A stretch of 64,000 nucleotides of DNA from Gemmataceae bacterium (GTDB lineage: Bacteria; Planctomycetota; Planctomycetia; Gemmatales; Gemmataceae). The position numbers and the translations under genes are program-made. The stretch spans positions 1 through 64,000 of the forward strand of contig JAIEPT010000132.1 of assembly GCA_019748295.1 (NCBI GenBank), given 5' to 3'. Every line of letters starts with the position of its first letter. Within the stretch, counting starts at the first letter, position 1. The notes beneath the pieces were generated by a model. It was not told the DNA's origin and made no database searches. It was given only the letters and a program-made list of their open reading frames with translations. Below, piece after piece: positions 36,104 to 45,088 of the stretch.

Positions 36104-38530
36104 ATGCGATTTCCCCGTATCACACCTCGATACTTCTGCATTCCGCTGTTGGCCCTCCTGATAGCGAGTCGCGTGTCCGCCCAGGATTCGCCGGAGGGGA
36201 TCGCCTTCTTCGAGAAGAAGATTCGGCCGATCCTGGTCAGCCAGTGCTACGAGTGCCACAGCGCCGCCGCCAAGAAGACGAAAGGCGGACTCGCGCTCGA
36301 CACGCGTGACGGCATGAGGAAGGGGGGCGACAAAGCGGTGATCGTCGTCGGCGAGCCGGAGAAGAGCCTGCTCATCAAGGCGGTTCGGCATGGGGACGAA
36401 GAACTCAAGATGCCGCCCAAGCAGAAGCTCGCCGATGCGGAGATCGCCGACCTCGGCGCATGGATCAAGATGGGAGCGCCCGACCCGCGCACGAGCGTTG
36501 CAAGCGGACCGTTGCGCGGCATGACCGTGGAAGAAGGCCGTGCGTTTTGGTCCTTTCAGCCGCTGAAGGATTCTGCTCCGCCCGCGGTCAAGGATGCAGC
36601 ATGGGCCACCAACGCCATCGATCGCTTCATCCTCGCCCGCATTGAAGCGGCTGGCGCCCGCCCTGCCCCTATTGCCGACAAGCGAATCTTGCTGCGGCGA
36701 GTGACGTTCGACCTGACCGGCCTGCCGCCGACACCCGGAGAGGTAGACGCTTTTCTGAGCGACTCGTCGCCGCAGGCATTCGAAAAGGTCGTCGATCGGC
36801 TGCTTGCATCGCCTCGATACGGCGAGCGCTGGGGCCGTCATTGGCTCGATGTCGCCCGCTATGCGGATACCTCTGGCAACGCGTCCGATTATCCCGTGCC
36901 GCAGGCTTACCGCTATCGCGACTGGGTGATTCGCGCGTTCAATCGAGATATGCCTTACGACCAGTTTCTCCGCGAGCAGATCGCGGGGGACTTGATGCCA
37001 AGCGCCAACAACGAGGAACGCGCTGATCGCATCGTGGCCACCGGCTACCTGGCGTCCTCACGTCGGTTCGGCGGCGACCGCAACGGCGAGCATCATCTCA
37101 CGCTGGAAGACACGATCGACAACGTGGGCCGAACGATCCTCGGCTTCAGCCTTTCGTGTGCTCGTTGCCACGATCACAAGTTCGACCCGTTCACGATGAC
37201 GGACTACTACGGCCTCTACGGTATTTTCAGCAGCTCTCGATTCGCCTTCCCCGGCGCGGAAGCGGCCAAGAAGCAAGAAGATTTCGTGCCGCTGCTGACG
37301 CCGGCGGAGATCGAGGCGCTTCAGAAACCGCATCGCGAGAAACTCGCCCTCGCGGATGCCGAGATGAAGAAACGGGAAGTCGCAGAAGCCGAAGCGAAGA
37401 AGGCTCCCGACGGCCCCGAAAAGAAAGCCAAGCTGGATGAGGCCGCCAAGCAGTTGGCGGAAGCCCGCAAAGCCCGCGCTGCGATTGCCGCACAGGCGCC
37501 GGCGATCGAAACCGCCTACGCGGTGACGGAGGGCAAGGTCGCCAACGTCAAAATGCACCTCCGCGGCGATCCGAAACGGCCCGGCGACGAAGCGCCTCGC
37601 CGATTCCCGACCATCCTTGGCGGCAACATGGTGCCCAAGGAAACGACCGCGAGCGGCCGGCTCGAATTGGCCCAATGGCTGACCGACCCGAAGAATCCCC
37701 TCCCTGCCCGCGTGATGGCCAACCGCATCTGGCAGCATCATTTCGGCAAAGGAATCGTGCAGACGCCCAACGATTTCGGCAAACAAGGGAAGGCCCCCAC
37801 GCATCCGGAACTGCTCGATTATCTGGCCGTCCGTTTCATCGAAAGCGGTTGGTCGATCAAGGCGATGCACAAGCTGATTCTTCTCTCCAAGACCTGGCAA
37901 TCGGCCAGCATCGACGTGGAAGAGAGCACGAAGGCCGATCCGACCAACGAGTTGTCTTGGAAGTTCAACCGCCGCCGGCTCGATGCCGAATCGCTGCGCG
38001 ATGCCCTGCTCTTCGTGAGCGGCGAACTGGACGAAACGCCCGCGGGGCCCCACCCGTTCCCGCCTGCCCAAGGATTCGCATACACGCAGCACAATCCGTT
38101 CGTCGCCACCTACGAAACGAAGCGGCGCAGCGTCTATCTCATGCAGCAACGCCTTCGCAAGCATCCTTACTTAGCCTTGTTCGACGGTGCGGATCCGAGT
38201 TCCAGCACGGCCGTTCGTTTGCCCAGCACGACCCCCTTGCAGGCGCTCTTCCTGATGAATGACCCTTTCGCCCATCACTCGGCCACGAAGTTCGCGCAGC
38301 GAATCGTGGCCACTGCCAAAAGCGATGAGGAACGAGTGGTTCTGGCCCATCAAATCGCCCTGAGCCGCCCGCCCGCTTCGGAAGAAAAGCAGGAGTGCCT
38401 GTCGTTTCTCGATCGCTATCGCGAACGGCTGACTACGCTGCAAACGCCACGCGATCAGGCGGACCTGCAAGCATGGTCCGCATTCGCTCGGGCGATGCTC
38501 GGCAGCAACGAGTTTCTCTTCACGGACTGA
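36104..38530 (+). CDS. Planctomycete cytochrome C / DUF1549 / DUF1553 protein
   Basis: An 808-residue exported protein. A signal peptide ends near 'ASRVSAQ'. A c-type haem motif is seen at Cys48-x-x-Cys51-His52 ('CYECH'), within the planctomycete-type cytochrome domain that continues to 'KMPPKQKLADAEIADLGAWI'. DUF1549 follows (about 160-370, 'DRFILARIEAAG', 'RWGRHWLDVARYADTSG'). A Lys/Glu/Ala-rich coiled-coil linker is at about 410-460, then DUF1553 to the end ('RVMANRIWQHHFGKGIVQTPNDFG'). These proteins occur in many paralogues in Planctomycetota, nearly always next to a DUF1501 gene, as here; polysaccharide or sulfated-glycan breakdown has been suggested. ATG 36104 is preferred over an in-frame TTG 15 bases upstream. 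Confidence 0.9.
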   Translation: MRFPRITPRYFCIPLLALLIASRVSAQDSPEGIAFFEKKIRPILVSQCYECHSAAAKKTKGGLALDTRDGMRKGGDKAVIVVGEPEKSLLIKAVRHGDEELKMPPKQKLADAEIADLGAWIKMGAPDPRTSVASGPLRGMTVEEGRAFWSFQPLKDSAPPAVKDAAWATNAIDRFILARIEAAGARPAPIADKRILLRRVTFDLTGLPPTPGEVDAFLSDSSPQAFEKVVDRLLASPRYGERWGRHWLDVARYADTSGNASDYPVPQAYRYRDWVIRAFNRDMPYDQFLREQIAGDLMPSANNEERADRIVATGYLASSRRFGGDRNGEHHLTLEDTIDNVGRTILGFSLSCARCHDHKFDPFTMTDYYGLYGIFSSSRFAFPGAEAAKKQEDFVPLLTPAEIEALQKPHREKLALADAEMKKREVAEAEAKKAPDGPEKKAKLDEAAKQLAEARKARAAIAAQAPAIETAYAVTEGKVANVKMHLRGDPKRPGDEAPRRFPTILGGNMVPKETTASGRLELAQWLTDPKNPLPARVMANRIWQHHFGKGIVQTPNDFGKQGKAPTHPELLDYLAVRFIESGWSIKAMHKLILLSKTWQSASIDVEESTKADPTNELSWKFNRRRLDAESLRDALLFVSGELDETPAGPHPFPPAQGFAYTQHNPFVATYETKRRSVYLMQQRLRKHPYLALFDGADPSSSTAVRLPSTTPLQALFLMNDPFAHHSATKFAQRIVATAKSDEERVVLAHQIALSRPPASEEKQECLSFLDRYRERLTTLQTPRDQADLQAWSAFARAMLGSNEFLFTD

Positions 38531-38561
38531 CGGCGACCCTTTGACGTTGGAGGCGACGAAT

Positions 38562-39956
38562 ATGAATCCCACGCGACGCACCGTCATCCGTTCCCTGGTC
38601 GGCGGATCACTGCTGCTTCCGGGCATCGTGTCCGAGTTGCTGGCCCAAGACAACGATCCGCTCGCCCCGAAGCCGCCGCATTTCGAACCCAAGGCGAAAC
38701 GCGTCATTTTCCTCAACATGAGCGGCGGCGTCTCTCATGTCGATTCGTTCGACTACAAGCCGCAACTTATCGCCGATCACAACAGCACCTACCGGGTGCC
38801 GCAACGGATGCTCGATGCGTTCGCACCGGACAATCGCTCGGCCGAGAAGTATTTCAAGCGGCCGCAGTGGGCCTTTCGGCAGCGTGGGCAGTCGGGCCTG
38901 TGGATCAGCGATCTTTTCGCCAACATCGCCGAATGCGCGGATGATCTTTGCCTGATTCGCTCCATGCGAAACGATCACCCCGACCATTTCCAGGCCACGC
39001 TCGGCATCCACACGGGATCGGTAACCTTCCCGCGGCCCAGCGTCGGCGCGTGGGTTAGCCATGGTCTGGGGACGATGAACCGCAACCTGCCTTCGTTCAT
39101 CGTGCTCGCGCCAGCAATGCCCTACGCGGGCGCCCAGGTGTGGTCGTCGGACTTTCTGCCCGGCTGCCATCAGGGCACCCATGTCGCCCCCGGCCCCGAT
39201 CCGATGCCGAACATCCAACGCCGTCAGCGTTCCGCCGATTTGCAGGAAATGGAACTCGGGCTCGCGCAGGCATTCAACCGGCGGCATCTGGCACAACGTC
39301 CCGGGGACCCCAATCTTGTCGCCCGCATTCGCAGCTTCGAGACCGCCTTCGGCATGCAAACCGAGGCGCCCGAAGCATTCGACCTTTCGCGGGAAACCGA
39401 CGCGACGCTTCGCCTCTACGGCCTGCCGCGCGGCAGCAATCGCGGCTTCGCATGGCAATGCCTCGTCGCGCGACGTTTGGCCGAGCGAGGCGTCCGCTTT
39501 GTGGAGTTGATCGATACGGGGGCATCCAACAACTGGGATTCGCATGGCGACATGGCCGACCATGGCCGACTCGCCCAAAACGTCGATCGGCCCATCGCGG
39601 GATTGCTGAAGGACCTGAAGCAACGCGGCATGCTTGAGGATACGCTCGTCGTTTGGACCACGGAATTCGGCCGCACGCCGTTCAATACCACGCGCGATGC
39701 GCGGGGCCGCGAGCATCATGCGGAGGTATTCGCATCATGGATGGCGGGCGGCGGCGTGAAAGGGGGCATCAGCTACGGTTCCAGCGACCCGCACGGTTGC
39801 AGCGTTGCCGAAGATGAAGTCCACATCAACGATTTCCACGCGACTATGCTGCACTTGCTGGGGCTCAACCACGAACGCCTCACCTACCGTCACGCCGGCC
39901 GCGACTACCGCCTCACCGACGTCGGCGGCCGAGTGGTTGACGGAATCCTTGCGTAA
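38562..39956 (+). CDS. DUF1501 protein with Tat-type signal
   Basis: A 464-residue partner of the preceding gene (31-base gap, probable operon). The start follows GGAGG by 8 bases. The N-terminus 'NPTRRTVIRSLVGGSLLLPG' has a twin-arginine signal, so export in the folded state is expected. DUF1501 belongs to the alkaline-phosphatase/sulfatase-like superfamily. Visible signatures are 'RVIFLNMSGGVSHVDSFDYKP', 'NWDSHGDMADHG' and 'VVWTTEFGRTPF' near the C-terminus. Metal-binding Asp/His residues are plausible in these, but the activity of the family is not established. It ends at a hairpin shared with the convergent larA-like gene. Confidence 0.9.
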   Translation: MNPTRRTVIRSLVGGSLLLPGIVSELLAQDNDPLAPKPPHFEPKAKRVIFLNMSGGVSHVDSFDYKPQLIADHNSTYRVPQRMLDAFAPDNRSAEKYFKRPQWAFRQRGQSGLWISDLFANIAECADDLCLIRSMRNDHPDHFQATLGIHTGSVTFPRPSVGAWVSHGLGTMNRNLPSFIVLAPAMPYAGAQVWSSDFLPGCHQGTHVAPGPDPMPNIQRRQRSADLQEMELGLAQAFNRRHLAQRPGDPNLVARIRSFETAFGMQTEAPEAFDLSRETDATLRLYGLPRGSNRGFAWQCLVARRLAERGVRFVELIDTGASNNWDSHGDMADHGRLAQNVDRPIAGLLKDLKQRGMLEDTLVVWTTEFGRTPFNTTRDARGREHHAEVFASWMAGGGVKGGISYGSSDPHGCSVAEDEVHINDFHATMLHLLGLNHERLTYRHAGRDYRLTDVGGRVVDGILA

Positions 39957-39971
39957 GACTTGCCCGCGGTT

Positions 39972-40002
39972 GGCGTGCCATGCGTGCCATGCATGGCACG
40001 CC
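39972..40002. terminator. Bidirectional hairpin between convergent genes
   Basis: GGCGTGCCATGC and GCATGGCACGCC form a perfect 12-base stem with a 7-base loop. It lies between the DUF1501 stop and the larA-like stop. It may terminate both transcripts; it also shares the GTGCCATG/CATGGCAC ends seen in the palindrome near 31.8-32.06 kb. Confidence 0.55.
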
Positions 40003-40062
40003 TTCGCCAGGTTTATGTCAATGAACTCGGAAAGGGCCTCATGCCCAATCCCGGCTGGAAGC

Positions 40063-41337
40063 CTACGCGGACACGTACGGAAGCACGTACGGCCCTTTGG
40101 GGATGACGGCGACTCTGGAGTTGGGGCCGTATTCCTTCAGCGAATCGGCCACCGCTTGTTCGACGCTTGCCGCAGGTTCGACATGGCATTTTCGCAGGAT
40201 TTCGGGCGATAGTCCCTGCGTGATCACCTTCACCTTGCAGCGTTTGTAGACCTTCACGAACTCCTCGAGTTGCCATTGATCCATCACGAAGTAGTCCTTG
40301 CCCAGGATCCGGGCGAGGAACTCGTGGAGGTCCGGGTTGTCGTCGATAAGCTCCACGAACTCGGGGCTGCCGACGCCTTCCGTCAGGCTTGCGGCAAGGA
40401 TGATCGTGCCGCCTTGCTTCACGATCGGCAGACACCCAGTGAGGCCCTTGATCGCCTGATACCACGTCGTATCGAGCGGATAGCCGGCGCATGAGGTGAC
40501 GACGATCGGCATCGGTTCGGGGACGCCGACGCGGACGACTTGCTCGCAGAATCGTACGCCGACCATCCAGGCTTCGATCATGTCGCCGGCGCCGACCCAC
40601 GTCGTTCGGCGTTGGCCGTCGATGCAGACGTTGACGATGAAATCGCAGCCCGCCATTTTCGCGATGCGGGTATTTTCCTCGTGCACCGGATTGCCATCGA
40701 GGAAGCCGACGTCAGCCTTCGGATGTTCGAGAAACTTGGGGCCATGCCAAATCCTCACTGTCTCCAGGGCGGCGATGCCCGGGCAGATCAGCTTGCGGCC
40801 GCCGCTGTATCCCGCCATCAGATGCGGTTCGATCAGGCCCGTGGTGATCTTGAGATCGGCCTCGCAATATCGCTTGTCGATCCAGGCGGGGACGCCGTTC
40901 GGCGTCGTGCCGAGATACGTATGCTCTTCAAGCCGTTTGCCGAAATGATTTTCGATGCGGTAGTTTCGCATGATCTCGGCGCCGACCATCTCCTCCATCT
41001 CGGCCCCCTCGTTGGGCCGATGGAGTCCGGTGGCATTCAGAATCACAATCTGGTCGCGGGGAATGCCGGCCGCTTCGAGGGTTCGCAGCATGGGCGGCAG
41101 GATCAGCTTGTTGGGCACCGGACGCGTGATGTCGCAGATCACGATGCACGCGCTTTTGCGCCCCTTGGCGAGTTCCCCCAGCGGCGGCGTGCCGATCGGA
41201 TTCGCGATCGCATGCTCGATGGCTTGCTGGGGATTCCCCAAAGGCTCCGCAGGCCGAATCGCGAGAGGGCCCACGACGTTCGCGTCGGGCAGTTCGACTT
41301 CCAATCCGCTGCGCCCGTAATCCAACTTGATCTTCAT
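40063..41337 (-). CDS. Nickel-dependent lactate racemase (LarA) family protein
   Basis: A 424-residue protein with an intact LarA active site. His106 ('[11 protein letters not shown]'), His172 and Lys182 ('[16 protein letters not shown]') and His198 ('RIWHGPKF') sit at the same spacing as His108, His174, Lys184 and His200 of the Lactobacillus enzyme. Lys184 tethers the nickel-pincer nucleotide and the histidines are catalytic or bind nickel. 'CDITRPVP' is the expected N-terminal substrate and cofactor loop. The reaction is racemisation or epimerisation of a 2-hydroxy acid; the substrate may be lactate or another hydroxy acid. The cofactor genes larB, larC and larE are not in the window. The gene is monocistronic. 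Confidence 0.87.
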   Translation of the reverse strand: MKIKLDYGRSGLEVELPDANVVGPLAIRPAEPLGNPQQAIEHAIANPIGTPPLGELAKGRKSACIVICDITRPVPNKLILPPMLRTLEAAGIPRDQIVILNATGLHRPNEGAEMEEMVGAEIMRNYRIENHFGKRLEEHTYLGTTPNGVPAWIDKRYCEADLKITTGLIEPHLMAGYSGGRKLICPGIAALETVRIWHGPKFLEHPKADVGFLDGNPVHEENTRIAKMAGCDFIVNVCIDGQRRTTWVGAGDMIEAWMVGVRFCEQVVRVGVPEPMPIVVTSCAGYPLDTTWYQAIKGLTGCLPIVKQGGTIILAASLTEGVGSPEFVELIDDNPDLHEFLARILGKDYFVMDQWQLEEFVKVYKRCKVKVITQGLSPEILRKCHVEPAASVEQAVADSLKEYGPNSRVAVIPKGPYVLPYVSA

Positions 41338-41608
41338 GCGTTTCTCGATGCGGCGTGACGAAGGCTAGCCCGAATCGGAGCCGGTAAAGGGCCACGCTGA
41401 CCCTGTTACGATCTTACCAACTCTGGCGCCGCCGTCAGAGCCCAAGCGGCAGAGAGGGTTTCGCCAAGAACCCTGAAGATGCTTGAATCCGCTTCCCGCG
41501 TCTCTGCGAAACCCTCGCTGGCTGGCGCTCAGGCTCCGACTTCCAGTTCATTCTTCGGCGTCCTTTATGCAAGTTGATAAACTTGCATCCACGAAAGGCA
41601 GGGCCACC

Positions 41609-42724
41609 ATGTCGAATGACGCAACGCCGCAGGACGTGAAACGCTACCAGCGGCAGAAGCTGCTCGCGATGTTCGGTGGGACGATTTTGTCGCTGCTTCT
41701 GCTATCCTTGCTGGCTTTCCTCGTGCTTCCCGCCATCGGGCCTTTGATCAAGGACTCGGTAGGGCCCAACGCGTGGCTGCAACTCCTCGCTTCGGCGGCG
41801 TTGACCGTCTTCTGCCTCGAAGTCGGCACGTTACCGATCGATTTTTGGAGCAGCTATGTCGTCGAGCATCAGCATGGGCTCAGCAACCAGACGCTCGGCG
41901 GATGGATCGGCAAGCGCTTGAAAGGCTGGCTCGTGGGCGCCGTCCTCGGCATGCTGCTGTTGAGCGGCCTGTATGGAATCTTGTGGGCCGCAGGGAATGC
42001 ATGGTGGATCTGGGCGACCGTGGGTTGGCTCGCGGCAACCCTGATTTTGGGCCGCATTCTGCCGGTCGTGATTCTGCCGATCTTCTACAAAGTCGTGCCG
42101 GTTGAAAACGACGATCTGCTGAGCCGGTTCCGCAAGCTTTCCGAAGGGACGACGCTTGCGGTCGAAGGCGTCTATCGGCTCGATCTCAGTGCTGAGACGA
42201 AAAAGGCGAACGCCGCCCTCGCCGGTCTGGGCCGCAGCCGGCGGGTGCTGCTGGGGGACACGCTTTTGGCGGATTTCTCGCCCGAGGAGATCGAAGTCGT
42301 CTTCGCGCACGAGCTGGGCCATCATGTGCATGGCCATCTGGCGAAGTCGATCGTGCTCAACGTGTTCACGTCGATCCTCGCCTTTTGGCTGATCGACGTG
42401 ACCATGGGTCGAGTCGCACCCGCGCTTGGTTTCGACGGAGTGGGCGACCCCATCGCCCTCCCCTTGCTGCTCTGGGTGTTGGCTCTCTTCGGCCTCGCCC
42501 TCAGCCCGCTGCAAAACGCCATCAGCCGAAAGCATGAGTTCGAAAGCGACGCCTACGCCTTGCAGCGAACGCAGAATCGCGATGCGTTTCGCACGGCTTT
42601 CGCGAAGCTCGCCCAAATGAACAAGTCGGATCCCAATCCGCACCCGCTCGTCGAATGGCTCTTCTACGATCACCCCGCGATTGGCAGACGCCTGGCCGCC
42701 GCGGACGCGGCGCCGCCGAAATAG
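41609..42724 (+). CDS. M48-family membrane metallopeptidase (Ste24-like)
   Basis: A 371-residue protein resembling CAAX prenyl protease 1/Ste24. The zinc motif is His234-Glu235-Leu-Gly-His238 in 'VFAHELGHHVHGH'. The third ligand is Glu310 in 'SRKHEFESDAYAL', four residues before the conserved Asp314. Membrane helices are at about 20-45, 55-75, 105-125, 133-160, 245-262 and 282-300. The last motif ('NPHPLVEWLFYDHPAIGRR') is typical of Ste24 C-termini. Bacterial members lack prenylated substrates and probably act in membrane protein quality control. The ATG follows AAGGCAGGG. The upstream 190-base leader is open in frame but has no conserved features. It converges with the envelope gene at 42734 (9 bases apart). 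Confidence 0.85.
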   Translation: MSNDATPQDVKRYQRQKLLAMFGGTILSLLLLSLLAFLVLPAIGPLIKDSVGPNAWLQLLASAALTVFCLEVGTLPIDFWSSYVVEHQHGLSNQTLGGWIGKRLKGWLVGAVLGMLLLSGLYGILWAAGNAWWIWATVGWLAATLILGRILPVVILPIFYKVVPVENDDLLSRFRKLSEGTTLAVEGVYRLDLSAETKKANAALAGLGRSRRVLLGDTLLADFSPEEIEVVFAHELGHHVHGHLAKSIVLNVFTSILAFWLIDVTMGRVAPALGFDGVGDPIALPLLLWVLALFGLALSPLQNAISRKHEFESDAYALQRTQNRDAFRTAFAKLAQMNKSDPNPHPLVEWLFYDHPAIGRRLAAADAAPPK

Positions 42725-42733
42725 CACGTAGGG

Positions 42734-45046
42734 TTAGTTGCCGCGCGGCATCGCGGGGCCCGTGCCAGGACCGCCGGCAGGGGCCGCCATGCCGGAGTTT
42801 TTGGCGTCCTGCACCCGTTCCTGCAAGCGTGCGACGCGTTCCTGCCGCTCTTTGCCGGCGGGCAGTTCCGCGTTGCCGTCGATGCGCGAGTTGCGCACGA
42901 TCAGCTTGCCGTTGGGGTTCAGGATCAGCACATCGACCGCGGATTCGTCCTTCACGTAGGGATACCCCGGCAACGTAACGAACCGGTGTTCCTGCTTGCC
43001 GCCGTCGAAATCAACGAGCATGGGCGGCGGGAAGGTGACCTGGAAATCGACGGGAATGCCCGAGCGAGCCAGGTCTTTTTGACTGGCCGGCAGTTTCTTC
43101 AGCTGAGGAGGAGCGGAGTACTTGATCTCGAACGATTGCTTCGCCTTGCTCCATTCGGGCAACTCGACCATGACCGAAAGCCGGCCGATCGGTTCGCCGC
43201 GGCGGACGAGCAGGCGTTCCGCAATCGCCCAATCGCCGATGATGTGGAAGAGGCCCTGCGGATCCGTGAATTGGTCGATCCAGCGGTGGATCTGAAGGGC
43301 AACCGTTTCGCCCTTCGACTGCTCGTAGTTCGAGCCGCCTTGCAGCCTCTGCGTCGGCATCTGATCGACGGCGTAGAAGTAGTGTTCGCCCGGAATCGTG
43401 GCGTCCGGCGTGATCTGCCAATCGGAGGGGGCTAGGTCTTTGATGTCGGCCAGCGCCGCGAAGGCGACATGCTGCTTCTTGCCGTAGTTCGGATTCGAGA
43501 GCCGGACCTGGATGCGGTAGCGATACGTCTTGCCCGGCTGAACGTCCGGATCGAAGAAGCGAACGAGCGCGTCTTGCAGGATGAGCTTGCGCTGTTGGCC
43601 GGCCATGCCGATCCCCGGATTCATGACGCCTGGACCGGGGCCCTCCGCTTCGCCTTTCGGGGCTCTTTCCTCGAAGAGATCCCACGGGGCGAGGATGCCC
43701 TTGCCGGGCTGATTGGCGGCTCCGCCGGGGCCGCCTTCGCCGCCCCCCGGCATTGCCGGCGGCATTTGCATTCCGGGAACGAATCCTGGCGAAAGCTTCT
43801 TGTCGTCCGCTTCCGGAGCGATGCCGAAGGGATCGAAGGGGTAGATGTTTCCTTCGAGCTTGTCCTTCAGCGGCTTCATGTCGCGCGGCAGCTTGTTCCA
43901 TCCCATGTTCGCGAAGGCCAATTCCGGGCCGGCCGCAGGAGCGCCGCCGGGATTCGGATTATTGCCGACGCCGGGAAACTTCACGCCGGGCATGCCGACT
44001 CCCGGCATGCCGACTCCCGGCATCCCAACGCCCGGAGCGGGCATGATTTTTTTGCCAGGCTCGCCCATGGGGCCTCCCGCAAGTTCATCGACGGGCGCCG
44101 GTTCGATCCCCTTGAGCCCCGCCTTGGGATATTTGCCGAACGCCAACTGCGGCAGCGGCGAGACCAGACCCGGATGGACGTACATCGCGTATTCCTGGAT
44201 CGAAGTCGTGTCGTAGATCGTCTCGCGAAGCACTTCCTTGATCGCCTTCGACATCTCGATCTTGTTCTTGACCGGATCGGTGGCGAGGATTCGCGTCCAC
44301 GGCGTCGTCTTGCCGTCCGCCATGACTTCGCAGCGTTCGACGTTGATCCCCTGGAACTTGGGAAGCAGGTCGCGATTCATCGGCGAGAACAGATCGCTCA
44401 GCGACATGTTCAACGACTGAGCGTAGAGCGTGACTTGGTCTTTCAACGGGAAGGTGGCCGAGACGATGTTCATGCGGATCGGCTTGGCGATTACCGCGGG
44501 CTTCACCGAGCCTTTGGCCCCCGCCATGCCCCCGATTCCGGGGCCCATCGGCGGTTGGCCGACCGCTCCGGCTCCTTCCTTCGCCTCGGAGACGATCGTC
44601 AGGCCGTTCTTGGCGGTGTCGATCTCGTAGGCGAAATACAGGCCTCGAACGTAATCGATTTTCATCGCGTCTTCGCCGGCGAGCGCGGGGCGAACCGGCA
44701 GCACCGGCGGATTCATCCGCTTCTTCTTCGGCACGTCGGGCAGATAGGTGAACGGCGTGACCGCGAAAGTGGATAGCCGCATCGGCCAAGGTTCCTTCCC
44801 GCTGGTCACGTCGACTTTGATCGTCAGATCTTCCTCGGACGGCTGAGCCGTTTGCACTTTGCTGCGGATGCCGTTCGCGGTCGATTTGAGCGTCGTGACA
44901 TGGGCGGAGGCGGATTGGCCCATGGCGGACATGGCGCCCAATCCGACGAGCAGCGCCATGATCGCGAGGCAAACGCCCAGGCCGAGCTTTTCCCCTTTGT
45001 CGAAGAGGAACGATTTGACCTTCGAAAGATCGGGCTTCTTAGCCAT
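42734..45046 (-). CDS. Single-pass envelope protein of the PilMN locus, with Gly/Pro-rich repeats
   Basis: A 770-residue protein, third gene of a minus-strand trio with a PilM-PilN fusion. Residues 20-42 form the only membrane helix, preceded by a short Lys-rich cytosolic tail, so most of the protein is periplasmic. A Gly/Met/Pro-rich segment lies near 340-365 (several 'GMPGV' repeats), with further 'GGPGG' low complexity around 430-450. The C-terminal third (about 480-720) contains an ordered beta-rich region ('DVQPGKTYRYRIQVRLSNPNYG'). The topology is like PilO or GspM but the length is much larger. I do not recognise the family. The gap to the middle gene is 42 bases, so co-transcription is likely. 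Confidence 0.65.
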   Translation of the reverse strand: MAKKPDLSKVKSFLFDKGEKLGLGVCLAIMALLVGLGAMSAMGQSASAHVTTLKSTANGIRSKVQTAQPSEEDLTIKVDVTSGKEPWPMRLSTFAVTPFTYLPDVPKKKRMNPPVLPVRPALAGEDAMKIDYVRGLYFAYEIDTAKNGLTIVSEAKEGAGAVGQPPMGPGIGGMAGAKGSVKPAVIAKPIRMNIVSATFPLKDQVTLYAQSLNMSLSDLFSPMNRDLLPKFQGINVERCEVMADGKTTPWTRILATDPVKNKIEMSKAIKEVLRETIYDTTSIQEYAMYVHPGLVSPLPQLAFGKYPKAGLKGIEPAPVDELAGGPMGEPGKKIMPAPGVGMPGVGMPGVGMPGVKFPGVGNNPNPGGAPAAGPELAFANMGWNKLPRDMKPLKDKLEGNIYPFDPFGIAPEADDKKLSPGFVPGMQMPPAMPGGGEGGPGGAANQPGKGILAPWDLFEERAPKGEAEGPGPGVMNPGIGMAGQQRKLILQDALVRFFDPDVQPGKTYRYRIQVRLSNPNYGKKQHVAFAALADIKDLAPSDWQITPDATIPGEHYFYAVDQMPTQRLQGGSNYEQSKGETVALQIHRWIDQFTDPQGLFHIIGDWAIAERLLVRRGEPIGRLSVMVELPEWSKAKQSFEIKYSAPPQLKKLPASQKDLARSGIPVDFQVTFPPPMLVDFDGGKQEHRFVTLPGYPYVKDESAVDVLILNPNGKLIVRNSRIDGNAELPAGKERQERVARLQERVQDAKNSGMAAPAGGPGTGPAMPRGN
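43986..44035. repeat. Tandem 15-bp repeats within the envelope gene
   Basis: Four consecutive units of CATGCCGACTCCCGG and variants encode GMPGV-type pentapeptides on the minus strand. Near-identity of the units suggests recent slippage. Confidence 0.7.
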
Positions 45047-45088
45047 GACACGTCCCTTAAGCGGAAAGGTGAATCTGGTTCGTTTCCC

